Positions 1-7,017 of a stretch of 13,666 bases of DNA are shown here, one piece after another. Source of the stretch: Paracoccaceae bacterium (GTDB taxonomy: Bacteria; Pseudomonadota; Alphaproteobacteria; Rhodobacterales; Rhodobacteraceae); the NCBI GenBank assembly GCA_007128865.1, contig SKWP01000279.1:1-13666 (forward strand), read 5' to 3'. Each line of letters opens with the position of its first letter. The first letter of the stretch is position 1. Both the position numbers and the translations under genes were made by a program. The notes beneath the pieces are model-generated. The model had not been told where the DNA came from, searched no databases, and saw only the letters and a list, made by a program, of their open reading frames with translations.

Positions 1-1
1 C

Positions 2-256
2 TTCGCCGGTCTGTCCGCGACCTATACCGCCTATTCCAACGACGCCTTCTTCGCCAATCCGGAATTCGAGTTGTTCCGCCCCCTCGCCGAGGGCATGACC
101 CTGTCGAGCGAGCGGCTTTTCGTGCACCGGATCACCTGCGACGGGCAGGGCGATCCGATGCGGCGGCGCGTGCTCTACCCGTTCGTCACCAACGAGGCGC
201 GGGCCTCCGCGTGGTATCTCTACGAGGGCGGCGTGTTCTCGCTGTATCGGCCATGA
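2..256 (+). CDS. C-terminal part of an unrecognised protein (5' end outside window)
   Basis: An open frame runs in from the left edge without a stop and ends at TGA 254-256, giving the last 84 residues of a protein. I do not recognise the family. The fragment is soluble-looking, rich in aromatic residues and arginine, with no membrane segment, and ends in a Trp-Tyr-Leu-Tyr then Gly-Gly-Val-Phe-Ser-Leu-Tyr pattern that looks like the closing strands of a beta-rich fold. Its stop overlaps the start of the following MAPEG gene as ATGA, so the two are probably co-transcribed and translationally coupled. Lying upstream of lpd, it may belong to a 2-oxoglutarate dehydrogenase operon, but nothing in the fragment shows that. 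An in-frame TTG at 71 exists, but the frame is open to the edge, so a longer gene is more likely. Confidence 0.6.
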   Translation, partial: FAGLSATYTAYSNDAFFANPEFELFRPLAEGMTLSSERLFVHRITCDGQGDPMRRRVLYPFVTNEARASAWYLYEGGVFSLYRP

Positions 257-642
257 CCCCCGAACTCACCGCCCTCACTCTCGCCGCGCTGCTGCAGGTG
301 GTGCAGTACGGCCTGTTCTCGGTCGCCGCAAACCTGCAGGTCGGGCCGCGCTATGCCGCCGGGCCGCGCGACGAGCACCGTCCGCTGACCGGCGCTGCCG
401 GGCGGTTGCAGCGGGCGCTGCAGAACCATTTCGAGGCGCTCATCCTCTTCACCCCTGCCGTTCTGGTCGTTTCCCTTGCCGGCCAGTCCACCCCCTTTAC
501 CGCCGGCTGCGCCTGGGTCTATCTGGCGGCGCGCGTGCTCTACATCCCCGCCTATGCCTTCGGCTGGGTTCCCTGGCGCAGCGTGATCTGGGCCGCGGGG
601 TTTCTTGCCACCGTCGCGATGCTGATCGCGGCCCTGGTCTGA
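253..642 (+). CDS. MAPEG family small integral membrane protein
   Basis: The product is 129 residues and almost entirely hydrophobic, with four predicted membrane helices at about residues 5-25, 60-78, 82-100 and 108-128. After helix 1 comes a polar loop with the pattern Arg54-x3-Asn58-x2-Glu61, typical of the MAPEG superfamily (membrane-associated proteins in eicosanoid and glutathione metabolism), whose size and topology also fit. Eukaryotic members are membrane glutathione transferases and related enzymes; for short bacterial members the substrate is generally unknown, so no reaction is assigned. The ATG at 253 overlaps the stop of the preceding gene (ATGA) and was chosen over an upstream in-frame start at 211 because it gives normal family length and begins directly at helix 1. 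lpd follows after a 103-bp gap holding two hairpins. Confidence 0.85.
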   Translation: MTPELTALTLAALLQVVQYGLFSVAANLQVGPRYAAGPRDEHRPLTGAAGRLQRALQNHFEALILFTPAVLVVSLAGQSTPFTAGCAWVYLAARVLYIPAYAFGWVPWRSVIWAAGFLATVAMLIAALV

Positions 643-680
643 CGCCGGTGTTTCATCCTTGCGAAAATATCCTCGGGGGG

Positions 681-718
681 GCCGCGCGGAACGCGCGGCG
701 GGGGGCAGACAGCCCCCC
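681..718 (+). repeat. Two back-to-back GC-rich hairpins upstream of lpd
   Basis: Two perfect inverted repeats abut with no base between them. Hairpin 1 pairs 681-688 with 692-699 (8 bp, GAA loop); hairpin 2 pairs 700-706 with 712-718 (7 bp, AGACA loop). Just 5' is a short A/T-rich box (GCGAAAATATCC, 661-672) that stands out from the GC-rich surroundings. No run of T follows on the plus strand, so this is not a textbook intrinsic terminator. From memory, similar A/T boxes followed by GC hairpins are frequent between genes in Rhodobacteraceae; I could not check this. It may attenuate or process transcript between the MAPEG gene and lpd, ending 14 nt before the lpd ribosome-binding site (AAAGGA, 733-738). 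Confidence 0.6.
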
Positions 719-745
719 TCCCCGGTCACATGAAAGGACAGTCTC

Positions 746-2134
746 ATGGCCACATATGACCTGATCGTTATCGGCGCCGGCCCTGGCGGCTATGTCTGCG
801 CCATCCGCGCCGCACAGCTGGGCCTCAGGGTCGCCGTGGCCGAAGGGCGCGAGACTCTGGGCGGCACCTGCCTGAACGTCGGCTGCATCCCGTCAAAGGC
901 ACTGCTGCACGCCACCCACATGCTGCACGAGGCCGAGCATAATTTCGCGGCAATGGGGCTGGCTGTATCCCGGCCGAAGGTCGACTGGAAGGCGATGCAG
1001 GCCTACAAGGCCGATGTTGTCGGCCAGAACACCAGGGGTGTCGAATTCCTGTTCAAGAAGAACAAGATAACCTGGCTGAAAGGCTGGGCCACGATCCCGG
1101 CGCCGGGACAGGTCAGGGTGGCCGATGACACCCACACGGCCAGACACATCGTCATCGCCAGCGGATCGGAGCCAAGCCCGCTTGCCGGGGTGGAGGTGGA
1201 CGAAAAGACCATCGTCACCTCGACCGGCGCACTGAGCCTTGGCAGGATACCCAAGCGGATGGTGGTGATCGGCGGTGGCGTGATCGGGCTCGAGATGGGG
1301 TCCGTCTATGCCCGGCTCGGCACGCAGGTTACCGTGGTGGAATACCTCGACCGGCTGATCCCCGGCAGCGATGGCGAGGTCGCCAAGACATTCCAGCGGA
1401 TGCTGAAGAAGCAGGGAATGGAGATCATCACCGGCGCCGCGGTGCAGAAGGCCGAGGCGCTCAAGACCAAGGCCAAGGTCACCTACCGGCTGCGCAAGGA
1501 CGACAGCGAACACACGCTGGACACCGATGTGGTGTTGCTGGCCACCGGGCGGCGGCCGTTCGTCGACGGGCTAGGGCTGGAAGCGCTGGGCGTGAAGATG
1601 ACCGGGCGCGGCCAGATTGCCACGGATGCGCGGTTTCGCACCAGCATCGAGGGTATCCACGCCATCGGCGACGCCATCGAGGGGCCGATGCTGGCCCATA
1701 AGGCGATGGATGACGGCCATGCCCTGGCCGACATTCTGGCCGGACACACGGCGCAGGTGGATTACAACCTCGTTCCGGGCGTGATCTACACCACCCCCGA
1801 AGTGGCCTCTGTCGGGCAGACCGAGGAAAGCCTGAAGGACGCCGGGCGCGCTTACAAGGTCGGCAAGGTCAGCTTCATGGCCAACGGCCGCGCCAAGGCG
1901 GTCTTTCAGGGCGACGGATTCGTCAAGCTGCTGGCCGACCGCGTAACCGACCGCATCCTGGGTGCCCATATCATCGGGCCGATGGCAGGCGATCTGATTC
2001 ACGAAATCTGCGTTGCGATGCAGTTCGGCGCGGCAGCAGAGGATCTCGCGCTGACCTGTCATGCACACCCGACCTTCTCGGAAGCGGTGCGCGAGGCTGC
2101 GCTTGCCTGCGGCGACGGGGCAATTCACGCCTGA
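746..2134 (+). CDS. lpd: Dihydrolipoamide dehydrogenase (E3 component)
   Basis: This FAD flavoprotein reoxidises the dihydrolipoyl groups of 2-oxoacid dehydrogenase complexes (pyruvate, 2-oxoglutarate) or of the glycine cleavage system, passing electrons to NAD+ in the cytoplasm. The 462 residues match normal length. Visible are the N-terminal FAD-binding GAGPGG (10-15), the redox-active disulfide motif [13 protein letters not shown] with Cys42 and Cys47, the NAD-binding GGGVIG (176-181), a second FAD contact in a late HAIGDAIEG motif, and the C-terminal dimer-interface HPTFSE with catalytic His441 and Glu446. The ATG at 746 has AAAGGA at 733-738. Alphaproteobacteria often carry several lpd copies. 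The upstream overlapping genes and usual Rhodobacterales order suggest this one serves 2-oxoglutarate dehydrogenase, but sucA and sucB are not in the window, so that is inference. Confidence 0.97.
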   Translation: MATYDLIVIGAGPGGYVCAIRAAQLGLRVAVAEGRETLGGTCLNVGCIPSKALLHATHMLHEAEHNFAAMGLAVSRPKVDWKAMQAYKADVVGQNTRGVEFLFKKNKITWLKGWATIPAPGQVRVADDTHTARHIVIASGSEPSPLAGVEVDEKTIVTSTGALSLGRIPKRMVVIGGGVIGLEMGSVYARLGTQVTVVEYLDRLIPGSDGEVAKTFQRMLKKQGMEIITGAAVQKAEALKTKAKVTYRLRKDDSEHTLDTDVVLLATGRRPFVDGLGLEALGVKMTGRGQIATDARFRTSIEGIHAIGDAIEGPMLAHKAMDDGHALADILAGHTAQVDYNLVPGVIYTTPEVASVGQTEESLKDAGRAYKVGKVSFMANGRAKAVFQGDGFVKLLADRVTDRILGAHIIGPMAGDLIHEICVAMQFGAAAEDLALTCHAHPTFSEAVREAALACGDGAIHA

Positions 2135-2152
2135 TGCCTGCGGCGACAGGGC
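2104..2152. repeat. Imperfect 18-nt direct repeat across the lpd stop codon
   Basis: An 18-nt unit (TGCCTGCGGCGAC, then G or A, then GGGC) occurs at 2104-2121 inside the end of lpd and again at 2135-2152 immediately after the TGA. The copies agree at 17 of 18 positions and start 31 bp apart. The second copy fills nearly all of the 24-bp gap between lpd and the convergent membrane-protein gene. The simplest reading is a small tandem duplication that copied the 3' end of lpd; no function is evident. Confidence 0.7.
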
Positions 2153-2158
2153 GGGTGC

Positions 2159-2752
2159 TCAGCGATCAACCGCCCGGCCCTGGCGCCGGGCGGCGGCAAG
2201 CAATACGGCAGCATTGAGACAGATCAGCAGCGGGCCGGTCCATTCCAGCAGCCAGTTCACACGCAGCCCCTGAAGGGTGCTGTTGATCACGGCGTCGAAG
2301 CCGTGAAAGCCGACCGCCCGCACCAGTACGAAACCGCAGACAAAGGCGAGACCAAAGGCCGCGACGGCATTGCGCCCCAGATCACGGCGCAGCACGGCAA
2401 GCGCTGCCACAAGCAGTGCGGCCGCTGCCAGCAGCAGACCGATGATAAAGCCCAACTGCACACCGCGCCGGTCATCATACCACCCCTGAGCCACCGCCAG
2501 ACAGCGGCCCGCAGCAGTGAGCGCGCTTTGCAGGTCCAGCTGCTTGTTGACGGCAAGGAAGGCCATGCCGAACGCAATCAGGCCCCAGAACCAGCGCACC
2601 GGCCGAATAAAAACCGGCCCGCGGCGCAGGACCATGACGGCCATCGCCGATGTCACCGCATACAGCACGACGGTCAGCCAGCCGACGAGATGCGGATCGC
2701 CGATGACCGGCGACCAGTCGCGGAACAGACAGGCAAGCACTTCCTCGGTCAT
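2159..2752 (-). CDS. Integral membrane protein of unknown function, five predicted helices
   Basis: The product is 197 residues with predicted membrane helices at about 22-42, 53-70, 98-121, 128-148 and 167-187. Conserved-looking polar motifs lie at helix ends: NKQLDLQ (69-75), WYDDRR (91-96) and VRAVGFHGFD (144-153). Charged Lys70, Asp73, Asp93, Asp94 and Arg145 beside membrane segments suggest a functional site, but I know no assigned activity. I recall related Rhodobacterales proteins being labelled isopropylmalate isomerase in databases; nothing here resembles that iron-sulfur enzyme, so that label should not be copied. A TTG at 2758 could add two residues, but the ATG at 2752 is preferred. 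No clear Shine-Dalgarno sequence precedes either. The gene ends 24 bp from the lpd stop, convergently, and diverges from ycjX. Confidence 0.8.
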   Translation of the reverse strand: MTEEVLACLFRDWSPVIGDPHLVGWLTVVLYAVTSAMAVMVLRRGPVFIRPVRWFWGLIAFGMAFLAVNKQLDLQSALTAAGRCLAVAQGWYDDRRGVQLGFIIGLLLAAAALLVAALAVLRRDLGRNAVAAFGLAFVCGFVLVRAVGFHGFDAVINSTLQGLRVNWLLEWTGPLLICLNAAVLLAAARRQGRAVDR

Positions 2753-2884
2753 GGGCAATCAGATGAACGCGCCAATCCGGGAAGACAACCCCGGACAGGC
2801 CCGCGCGCTGCCGCAACCATGCCCCTGTCATTGCAGCAGCGCAGCGCCTATGTAGGGTCGGTCCTTGGCACAGGGGGGCGCGTG
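2753..2884. promoter_or_regulatory. Divergent intergenic region between the membrane protein and ycjX
   Basis: This 132-bp gap must hold the start signals for both divergent genes. I see no convincing -35/-10 pair on either strand. The only clear signal is a purine-rich Shine-Dalgarno-like run, AGGGGGG at 2872-2878, placed 6 nt before the GTG at 2885 and supporting that ycjX start. An in-frame ATG at 2819 would turn part of the gap into coding sequence, but it lacks a comparable site. Confidence 0.4.
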
Positions 2885-4300
2885 GTGCGTCTGGACAGCC
2901 TCGCAGACAGCCTGCTTCGCAGCATGGAATCTGCTGCCGCGACGGTTTCGGAAAGCCTGTTCGAGCCGGTGATCCGGCTTGGCGTGACCGGCCTCGCACG
3001 TTCCGGCAAGACCGTGTTCATTACCGGGCTGGTGGCAAACCTGCTGGACCGTGGCCGGATGCCGCAGCTGCGGGCCGCAGCCGAGGGGGCGATCCGTGTC
3101 GCCTGGCTGCACCCGCAGCCGGACCTGACGCTACCGCGTTTCGACTTTGAAACGCACATGGCCGCCCTCACCGGCCCCGAACCGCACTGGCCGGAAAGCA
3201 CGCGTTCGATATCCGAACTCCGGCTTTCGTTCCGGGTGCAGCCCGGCGGTCTGCTGGGTTCGATGTCGGGCCCGCGGCGGGTACATCTCGATATCGTGGA
3301 CTATCCCGGTGAATGGCTTCTCGATCTGGCGCTGCTGGACAGCGACTTTGCCACATGGGCGGCGGAAAGCCTGAAACGCATGGCCGGCCGGCCGGGTGCG
3401 GATGCGTTTCTGGCGAAGGCGGCCGCAGTGGATGCGGCCGGACCGCATGACGAAACCCTGGCGCGGGAACTGGCCGACGCTTTCGCCGCCGCGCTTCAAT
3501 CGGCCCGACGGGCGGGTTTTTCGGACTGCACGCCGGGGCGTTTTCTGCTTCCCGGTGACCTGGCGGGCGCACCGGTCGTCACCTTTGCGCCGCTTCATGC
3601 GCCGGCTGCTGCCGTGCGGCGCGGCAGTCTCTGGCGCGAGATGGAACGTCGGTACGAGGGCTACAAGCGCGAGGTCGTGCGCCCGTTCTTTCGCGAGCAT
3701 TTCACCCGCATCGACCGTCAGGTCGTGCTGGTGGATGCGCTGGGCGCCATCCACTCGGGCCCCGCTGCGGTGGCCGACATGCGAAGGGTGCTGGCCGAGG
3801 TGCTGGCAGCGTTCCGGCCGGGGCGCAATGGCTGGCTGATGCGGCTTCTGGCTGGCCGCAGGGTCGAGCGTATCCTGTTTGCGGCAACAAAGGCAGACCG
3901 GCTGCACCATAGCCAGCATGGGCGACTGACGGCGATCATGGAGGCAATGTTGCGCGAAGCCCGCGACCGCGCTGCCTTTGCCGGTGCGGCGACCGAAGCG
4001 ATGGCCCTTTCGGCCTGGCGTACGACGATCGAGGAAACCCGCGACCACAATGGCCGCAGGCTGGAATGTGTAAGGGGCGTAAGACTGAAGACCCGGCGCG
4101 AAGCGGCCTTCTGGGCCGGTGATCTGCCCGAAAACCCGATGGAGCTGCTTTCCGCTGCGGGTAGCGGCGAATGGCTGGCCGGCGATTACGGCGCCATGGA
4201 ATTCGTTCCGCCCGGATTTTCACCAAGGCCGGGCGAAGGCCCGCCGCATATCCGGCTGGACCGGGCGGCCGAATTCCTGTTCGGGGACCGTTTGCGATGA
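2885..4300 (+). CDS. ycjX: YcjX family P-loop NTPase
   Basis: The product is 471 residues from GTG 2885, close to the usual YcjX length. It carries a Walker A motif GLARSGKT (36-43), a DYPGEW segment matching the GTPase G3 position (139-144) and a TKAD motif matching G4 (335-338). The flanking LGVTG and FITGLVANLLDRGRMP stretches around the P-loop are characteristic of the family. In enterobacteria ycjX and ycjF lie beside the phage-shock genes and respond to envelope stress, but the molecular role is unsettled. The GTG at 2885 was chosen because AGGGGGG precedes it and because family members start about 30 residues before the P-loop; an ATG at 2819 would add 22 residues. The frame also runs far upstream, antisense to the membrane protein, which is a chance extension. 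The stop overlaps ycjF as ATGA. Confidence 0.93.
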   Translation: MRLDSLADSLLRSMESAAATVSESLFEPVIRLGVTGLARSGKTVFITGLVANLLDRGRMPQLRAAAEGAIRVAWLHPQPDLTLPRFDFETHMAALTGPEPHWPESTRSISELRLSFRVQPGGLLGSMSGPRRVHLDIVDYPGEWLLDLALLDSDFATWAAESLKRMAGRPGADAFLAKAAAVDAAGPHDETLARELADAFAAALQSARRAGFSDCTPGRFLLPGDLAGAPVVTFAPLHAPAAAVRRGSLWREMERRYEGYKREVVRPFFREHFTRIDRQVVLVDALGAIHSGPAAVADMRRVLAEVLAAFRPGRNGWLMRLLAGRRVERILFAATKADRLHHSQHGRLTAIMEAMLREARDRAAFAGAATEAMALSAWRTTIEETRDHNGRRLECVRGVRLKTRREAAFWAGDLPENPMELLSAAGSGEWLAGDYGAMEFVPPGFSPRPGEGPPHIRLDRAAEFLFGDRLR

Positions 4301-5313
4301 CCCGCCGACCAAAACCCGTGGTGATCGACCTGGAAGGTACCGCGCCCGAACAGCGGGCAAATCCGGCGTCGGCGCCGCCGGTGCCGGAATCGGATGTCGG
4401 CCTACATGCGGGTGGCGGATTGGCGCTGCGCGGCGCTGCCCGACTGGCCGGGGCGCCGCGCAGCGGCGCCGGGCGGCTTGTCATTGCCGCTGGCGGGGGA
4501 TTCCTGCTTCTGGCCGTGGGGCTGTGGATCGGTGATTTCCTGGCACAATTGCTGGTGCGGAACTCGGCGCTGGGCATTCTGGCCCTGGTTCTGCTCGGTT
4601 TGGCGCTGACCGGGCTGGCCGTGGTAGCATTGCGTGAACTTGCCGCGATCTGGCGGCTGCGCCGGGTCGATGCCCTGCGAAGCGAGGCGGAATCGGCGCT
4701 GTTGGCCGGCGACATCGTGGCGGCACGCCGGGTGGTTTCCGCATTGGCCGGGCATTTCGCAGGCCTCGCGGGGTCCGGGGCCGCGCTGGAGACCCTGAAA
4801 CGACGACAGGACGAGATCCTGGATGCGCCGGCGCTTGTGGAAGAAGCCGAGCGTCTGTTGCTGTCGGCGCCGGATGCAGAGGCAGTGGCGGTGGTGGAAC
4901 AGGCGGCGCGGCAGGTGGCCGCGGTTACTGCGCTGGTGCCGCTCGCCTTTGCCGATGTGGTTGTCGCACTGGTGGCCAATCTGCGCATGATCCGCAGGAT
5001 TGCGGCGATCTACGGGGGGCGATCCGGCACGATCGGGGGGTGGCGGCTGACACGAGCCGTCCTGGCGCATCTGGCCGCAACCGGGGCGCTGGCTGTCGGA
5101 GACGACGCATTGGGTTCGGTTGCCGGTGGCGGATTGCTTTCGCGCCTTTCGCGGCGATTCGGCGAAGGCGTGGTCAACGGTGCGTTGACCGCCCGCGTCG
5201 GCCTGGCAGCAATGGATCTGTGCCGGCCGTTGCCGTTCAGATCCATGCCGGCGCCGCGGGTTTCGGCCGTTGTCGGGCGTGCCTTGGCCGGTCTCTTCGG
5301 CCGCGCAGGCTAG
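4297..5313 (+). CDS. ycjF: YcjF family membrane protein (TIGR01620/DUF697)
   Basis: The product is 338 residues: a polar, proline-rich N-terminus, two adjacent membrane helices at about 61-82 and 90-113, an alanine-rich helical middle section (roughly 120-220), and a conserved C-terminal domain. That domain includes a glycine-rich GVVNGALTARVGLAAMDLCR stretch ending in PLPF, the strongest family signature. The family is paired with YcjX in many proteobacteria, suggesting the two act together at the inner membrane, with YcjX as the nucleotide-binding partner; this is inferred from pairing. The ATG at 4297 overlaps the ycjX stop (ATGA), indicating translational coupling, so the longer frame from 4171 is disregarded. 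Its TAG stop is interlocked with the grpE stop on the other strand in CTAG (5310-5313), and no terminator is visible between them. Confidence 0.92.
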   Translation: MTRRPKPVVIDLEGTAPEQRANPASAPPVPESDVGLHAGGGLALRGAARLAGAPRSGAGRLVIAAGGGFLLLAVGLWIGDFLAQLLVRNSALGILALVLLGLALTGLAVVALRELAAIWRLRRVDALRSEAESALLAGDIVAARRVVSALAGHFAGLAGSGAALETLKRRQDEILDAPALVEEAERLLLSAPDAEAVAVVEQAARQVAAVTALVPLAFADVVVALVANLRMIRRIAAIYGGRSGTIGGWRLTRAVLAHLAATGALAVGDDALGSVAGGGLLSRLSRRFGEGVVNGALTARVGLAAMDLCRPLPFRSMPAPRVSAVVGRALAGLFGRAG

Positions 5314-5915
5314 ACAGGCGCAGCCGAACTTACTCCGACCTGGGCGGGGCGCAGGAGTTGATCGTGGAGGCGAAAGCCTTCGGCCATCACCTGAATGATC
5401 TGTCCGGGCCTGGTATCGGGTACCGGGGCTTCGAACATCGCCTCGTGCAGGTGGGGGTCGAAGGCATCGCCGATGGCAGGGGCGATTCGCTCGACCCCGT
5501 GGCGTTGAAGGATATTGAGAAACTCGCGCAGGGTAAGCTCCACACCCTCCACAAGGCCGGCGGCTGCGGCACGCGTCTCTGCGTTTGCACTGGACAGCGC
5601 GCGGCTCATGCCGTCATGGACCGGAAGGATATCGCGGGCGAGGCGGGCACTTCCATAGAGCATCCCTTCGCGGCGGTCCTTTTCAGCCCGCTTCCGGGTG
5701 TTTTCAGCCTCGGCAAGGGTGCGCATCAGCCGGTCGCGCAGGGCCAGACATTCAGCCTCAAGCTCGGCAATCCTGACCTCGGGGTCAAATTCCGGGGTAT
5801 AGCCGGCCCCTTCTTCGGCCAGACCGTCGGTGCCGGCGGTTTCATCCGGGGATCGGGGGGCGTCGGTCTGCCCGGTACTGTCAGTGTAGTCGACACGCTT
5901 CTTGGCTTCGGCCAT
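5310..5915 (-). CDS. grpE: GrpE, nucleotide-exchange factor of DnaK
   Basis: GrpE is a cytoplasmic homodimer that releases ADP from DnaK in the chaperone cycle. The 201-residue product has an acidic, disordered N-terminus (to about 42), a long coiled-coil segment (about 43-85, rich in Glu, Arg and Leu, with EAENTRKRAEKDRRE), a helical core, and the C-terminal beta domain with FDPHLHEAMFE and a GxxIQVMAEGFRLHDQLLRPA signature typical of GrpE. An in-frame ATG at 5933 touches the hrcA stop (TGATG), but the ATG at 5915 is preferred because GAGAGGA lies 5 nt before it. It follows hrcA on the same strand with a 17-bp gap, a common heat-shock pairing; dnaK and dnaJ are not in the window. The gene ends tail-to-tail with ycjF. 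Confidence 0.95.
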   Translation of the reverse strand: MAEAKKRVDYTDSTGQTDAPRSPDETAGTDGLAEEGAGYTPEFDPEVRIAELEAECLALRDRLMRTLAEAENTRKRAEKDRREGMLYGSARLARDILPVHDGMSRALSSANAETRAAAAGLVEGVELTLREFLNILQRHGVERIAPAIGDAFDPHLHEAMFEAPVPDTRPGQIIQVMAEGFRLHDQLLRPAQVGVSSAAPV

Positions 5916-5920
5916 GGTTT

Positions 5921-5927
5921 TCCTCTC
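5921..5927 (-). promoter_or_regulatory. Ribosome-binding site that decides the grpE start
   Basis: Read on the minus strand this is GAGAGGA, 5 nt before the ATG at 5915. It favours that start over the in-frame ATG at 5933, which sits directly on the hrcA stop codon and would place this site inside the coding region. Confidence 0.65.
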
Positions 5928-5932
5928 GGTCA

Positions 5933-7006
5933 TCAGATCGCACCACGATCGGACAGCATCCTGCCGACCAGCTGCGCGGTATAATCCACGATCGGGACGA
6001 TGCGCCCGTAGTTCAGCCGCGTGGGGCCTATCACCCCGACCGCCCCGATCACCTTGCGGTCGGCATTCATATAGGGAGAGACCACCAGAGAGGAACCGGT
6101 TAGCGAAAAAAGCTTGTTCTCGGCACCGATGAAGATGCGGACGCCCTCGCCCTCTTCGGCAAGCTGCAGGAACTCGGCGATGTCGCGCTTTCGTTCGAGA
6201 TCGTCGAACAGGATGCGGATCCTGTCCAGCTCTTCGCTTCGGGCGGCATCGGCCAGCAGGTTTGCCCGCCCGCGGACGATCAGGCGTTCCTGGGCCTCGC
6301 CCTCGTTCTGCCAGACAGCCAGTCCGCTCTGGACCAGCTCTCGGGCGAGCAGATCGATCTCCTGGCGCCGGGTGTCGATTTCGCTACGAACGCGCTGACG
6401 GATATCCGATATGGTTCGGCCCTCGACGATGGCATTGAGGAAGTTGGCCGCCTCGCGCATCGATGACGGTGTCTGTCCTGGTGGTGGCGTGAAAATGCGG
6501 TTTTCCACATGCCCGTCGGCGAAGACCAGCACGACCAGAGCGCGATCGGCTGCCAGTGACACGAATTCGATATGCCGGATCGGCGCTTCATGCTTTGGTG
6601 ACAGGACCAGGCTCGCCCCATGGGTGATGTTGGACAGCGCCGAACCGACCCGATCGAGAAGGGTTGCAACATCCTGTTCGTTGCCGCCGAGGGTTGCATC
6701 CAGTCTTTCGCGATCCTGGTCACCGACCGGAGCAACTTCGAGCAGGCCGTCGACGAACAGGCGCAACCCGAGATTGGTTGGTATGCGCCCCGCGGATACA
6801 TGCGGGGAGTCAAGGAGGCCGAGGTATTCGAGATCCTGCATCACGTTACGGATTGTGGCTGGCGAGACACGTTCGGTGAGATGCCGCGACAGGGTGCGGG
6901 ATCCGACGGGTTCTCCCGTGCCCAGGTAGGATTCGACCACGCGCCGGAAGACCTCGCGCGATCTCTCGTTCAGTTCGGTCAGTAGTGTGGGTCCGTTGAT
7001 GCTCAT
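5933..7006 (-). CDS. hrcA: HrcA, heat-inducible transcription repressor
   Basis: HrcA represses chaperone genes by binding CIRCE operators, and its folding depends on GroE so that heat relieves repression. The 357-residue product is of normal length. An N-terminal winged helix-turn-helix lies at about 14-77, with the characteristic SPATIRNVMQDLE and SAGRIPT stretches; the rest matches the HrcA core, including GVIGPTRLNYGRIVPIVDYTAQL near the C-terminus. The ATG at 7006 is preceded by AGGAGGT, so the start is firm. grpE follows 17 bp downstream and is probably in the same transcript; rph diverges upstream. I looked for a CIRCE sequence (TTAGCACTC-N9-GAGTGCTAA) in the 114-bp upstream gap and found none, so this repressor may act on groESL elsewhere rather than on its own gene. 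Confidence 0.96.
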   Translation of the reverse strand: MSINGPTLLTELNERSREVFRRVVESYLGTGEPVGSRTLSRHLTERVSPATIRNVMQDLEYLGLLDSPHVSAGRIPTNLGLRLFVDGLLEVAPVGDQDRERLDATLGGNEQDVATLLDRVGSALSNITHGASLVLSPKHEAPIRHIEFVSLAADRALVVLVFADGHVENRIFTPPPGQTPSSMREAANFLNAIVEGRTISDIRQRVRSEIDTRRQEIDLLARELVQSGLAVWQNEGEAQERLIVRGRANLLADAARSEELDRIRILFDDLERKRDIAEFLQLAEEGEGVRIFIGAENKLFSLTGSSLVVSPYMNADRKVIGAVGVIGPTRLNYGRIVPIVDYTAQLVGRMLSDRGAI

Positions 7007-7010
7007 CGCT

Positions 7011-7017
7011 ACCTCCT
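7011..7017 (-). promoter_or_regulatory. Full-length Shine-Dalgarno of hrcA
   Basis: Read on the minus strand this is AGGAGGT, a complete match to the anti-Shine-Dalgarno sequence, 4 nt before the hrcA ATG at 7006. It is the strongest ribosome-binding site in the window, which fixes the start and is somewhat unexpected for a repressor. Confidence 0.8.

Noticed and set aside
2303..2884. Long open frame extending ycjX upstream to 2303
   Set aside because: It runs antisense through the membrane-protein gene, has a low-complexity Gln/Arg/His-rich translation with no family resemblance, and family length plus a ribosome-binding site support a start at 2885.
3131..4048. Long minus-strand open frames opposite ycjX, and similar ones opposite lpd, ycjF and hrcA
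   Set aside because: These are typical antisense shadows in GC-rich coding DNA; their translations are Arg/Pro/Ser-rich and the sense frames carry clear family motifs.
5916..5933. grpE start at 5933
   Set aside because: The GAGAGGA site lies inside this extension and is spaced correctly for the ATG at 5915, so the longer form is less likely, though not excluded.
6501..6509. DnaA-box-like TTTTCCACA inside hrcA
   Set aside because: It is one mismatch from TTATCCACA but isolated, inside a gene, with no A/T-rich unwinding region or neighbouring boxes, so it does not indicate an origin.
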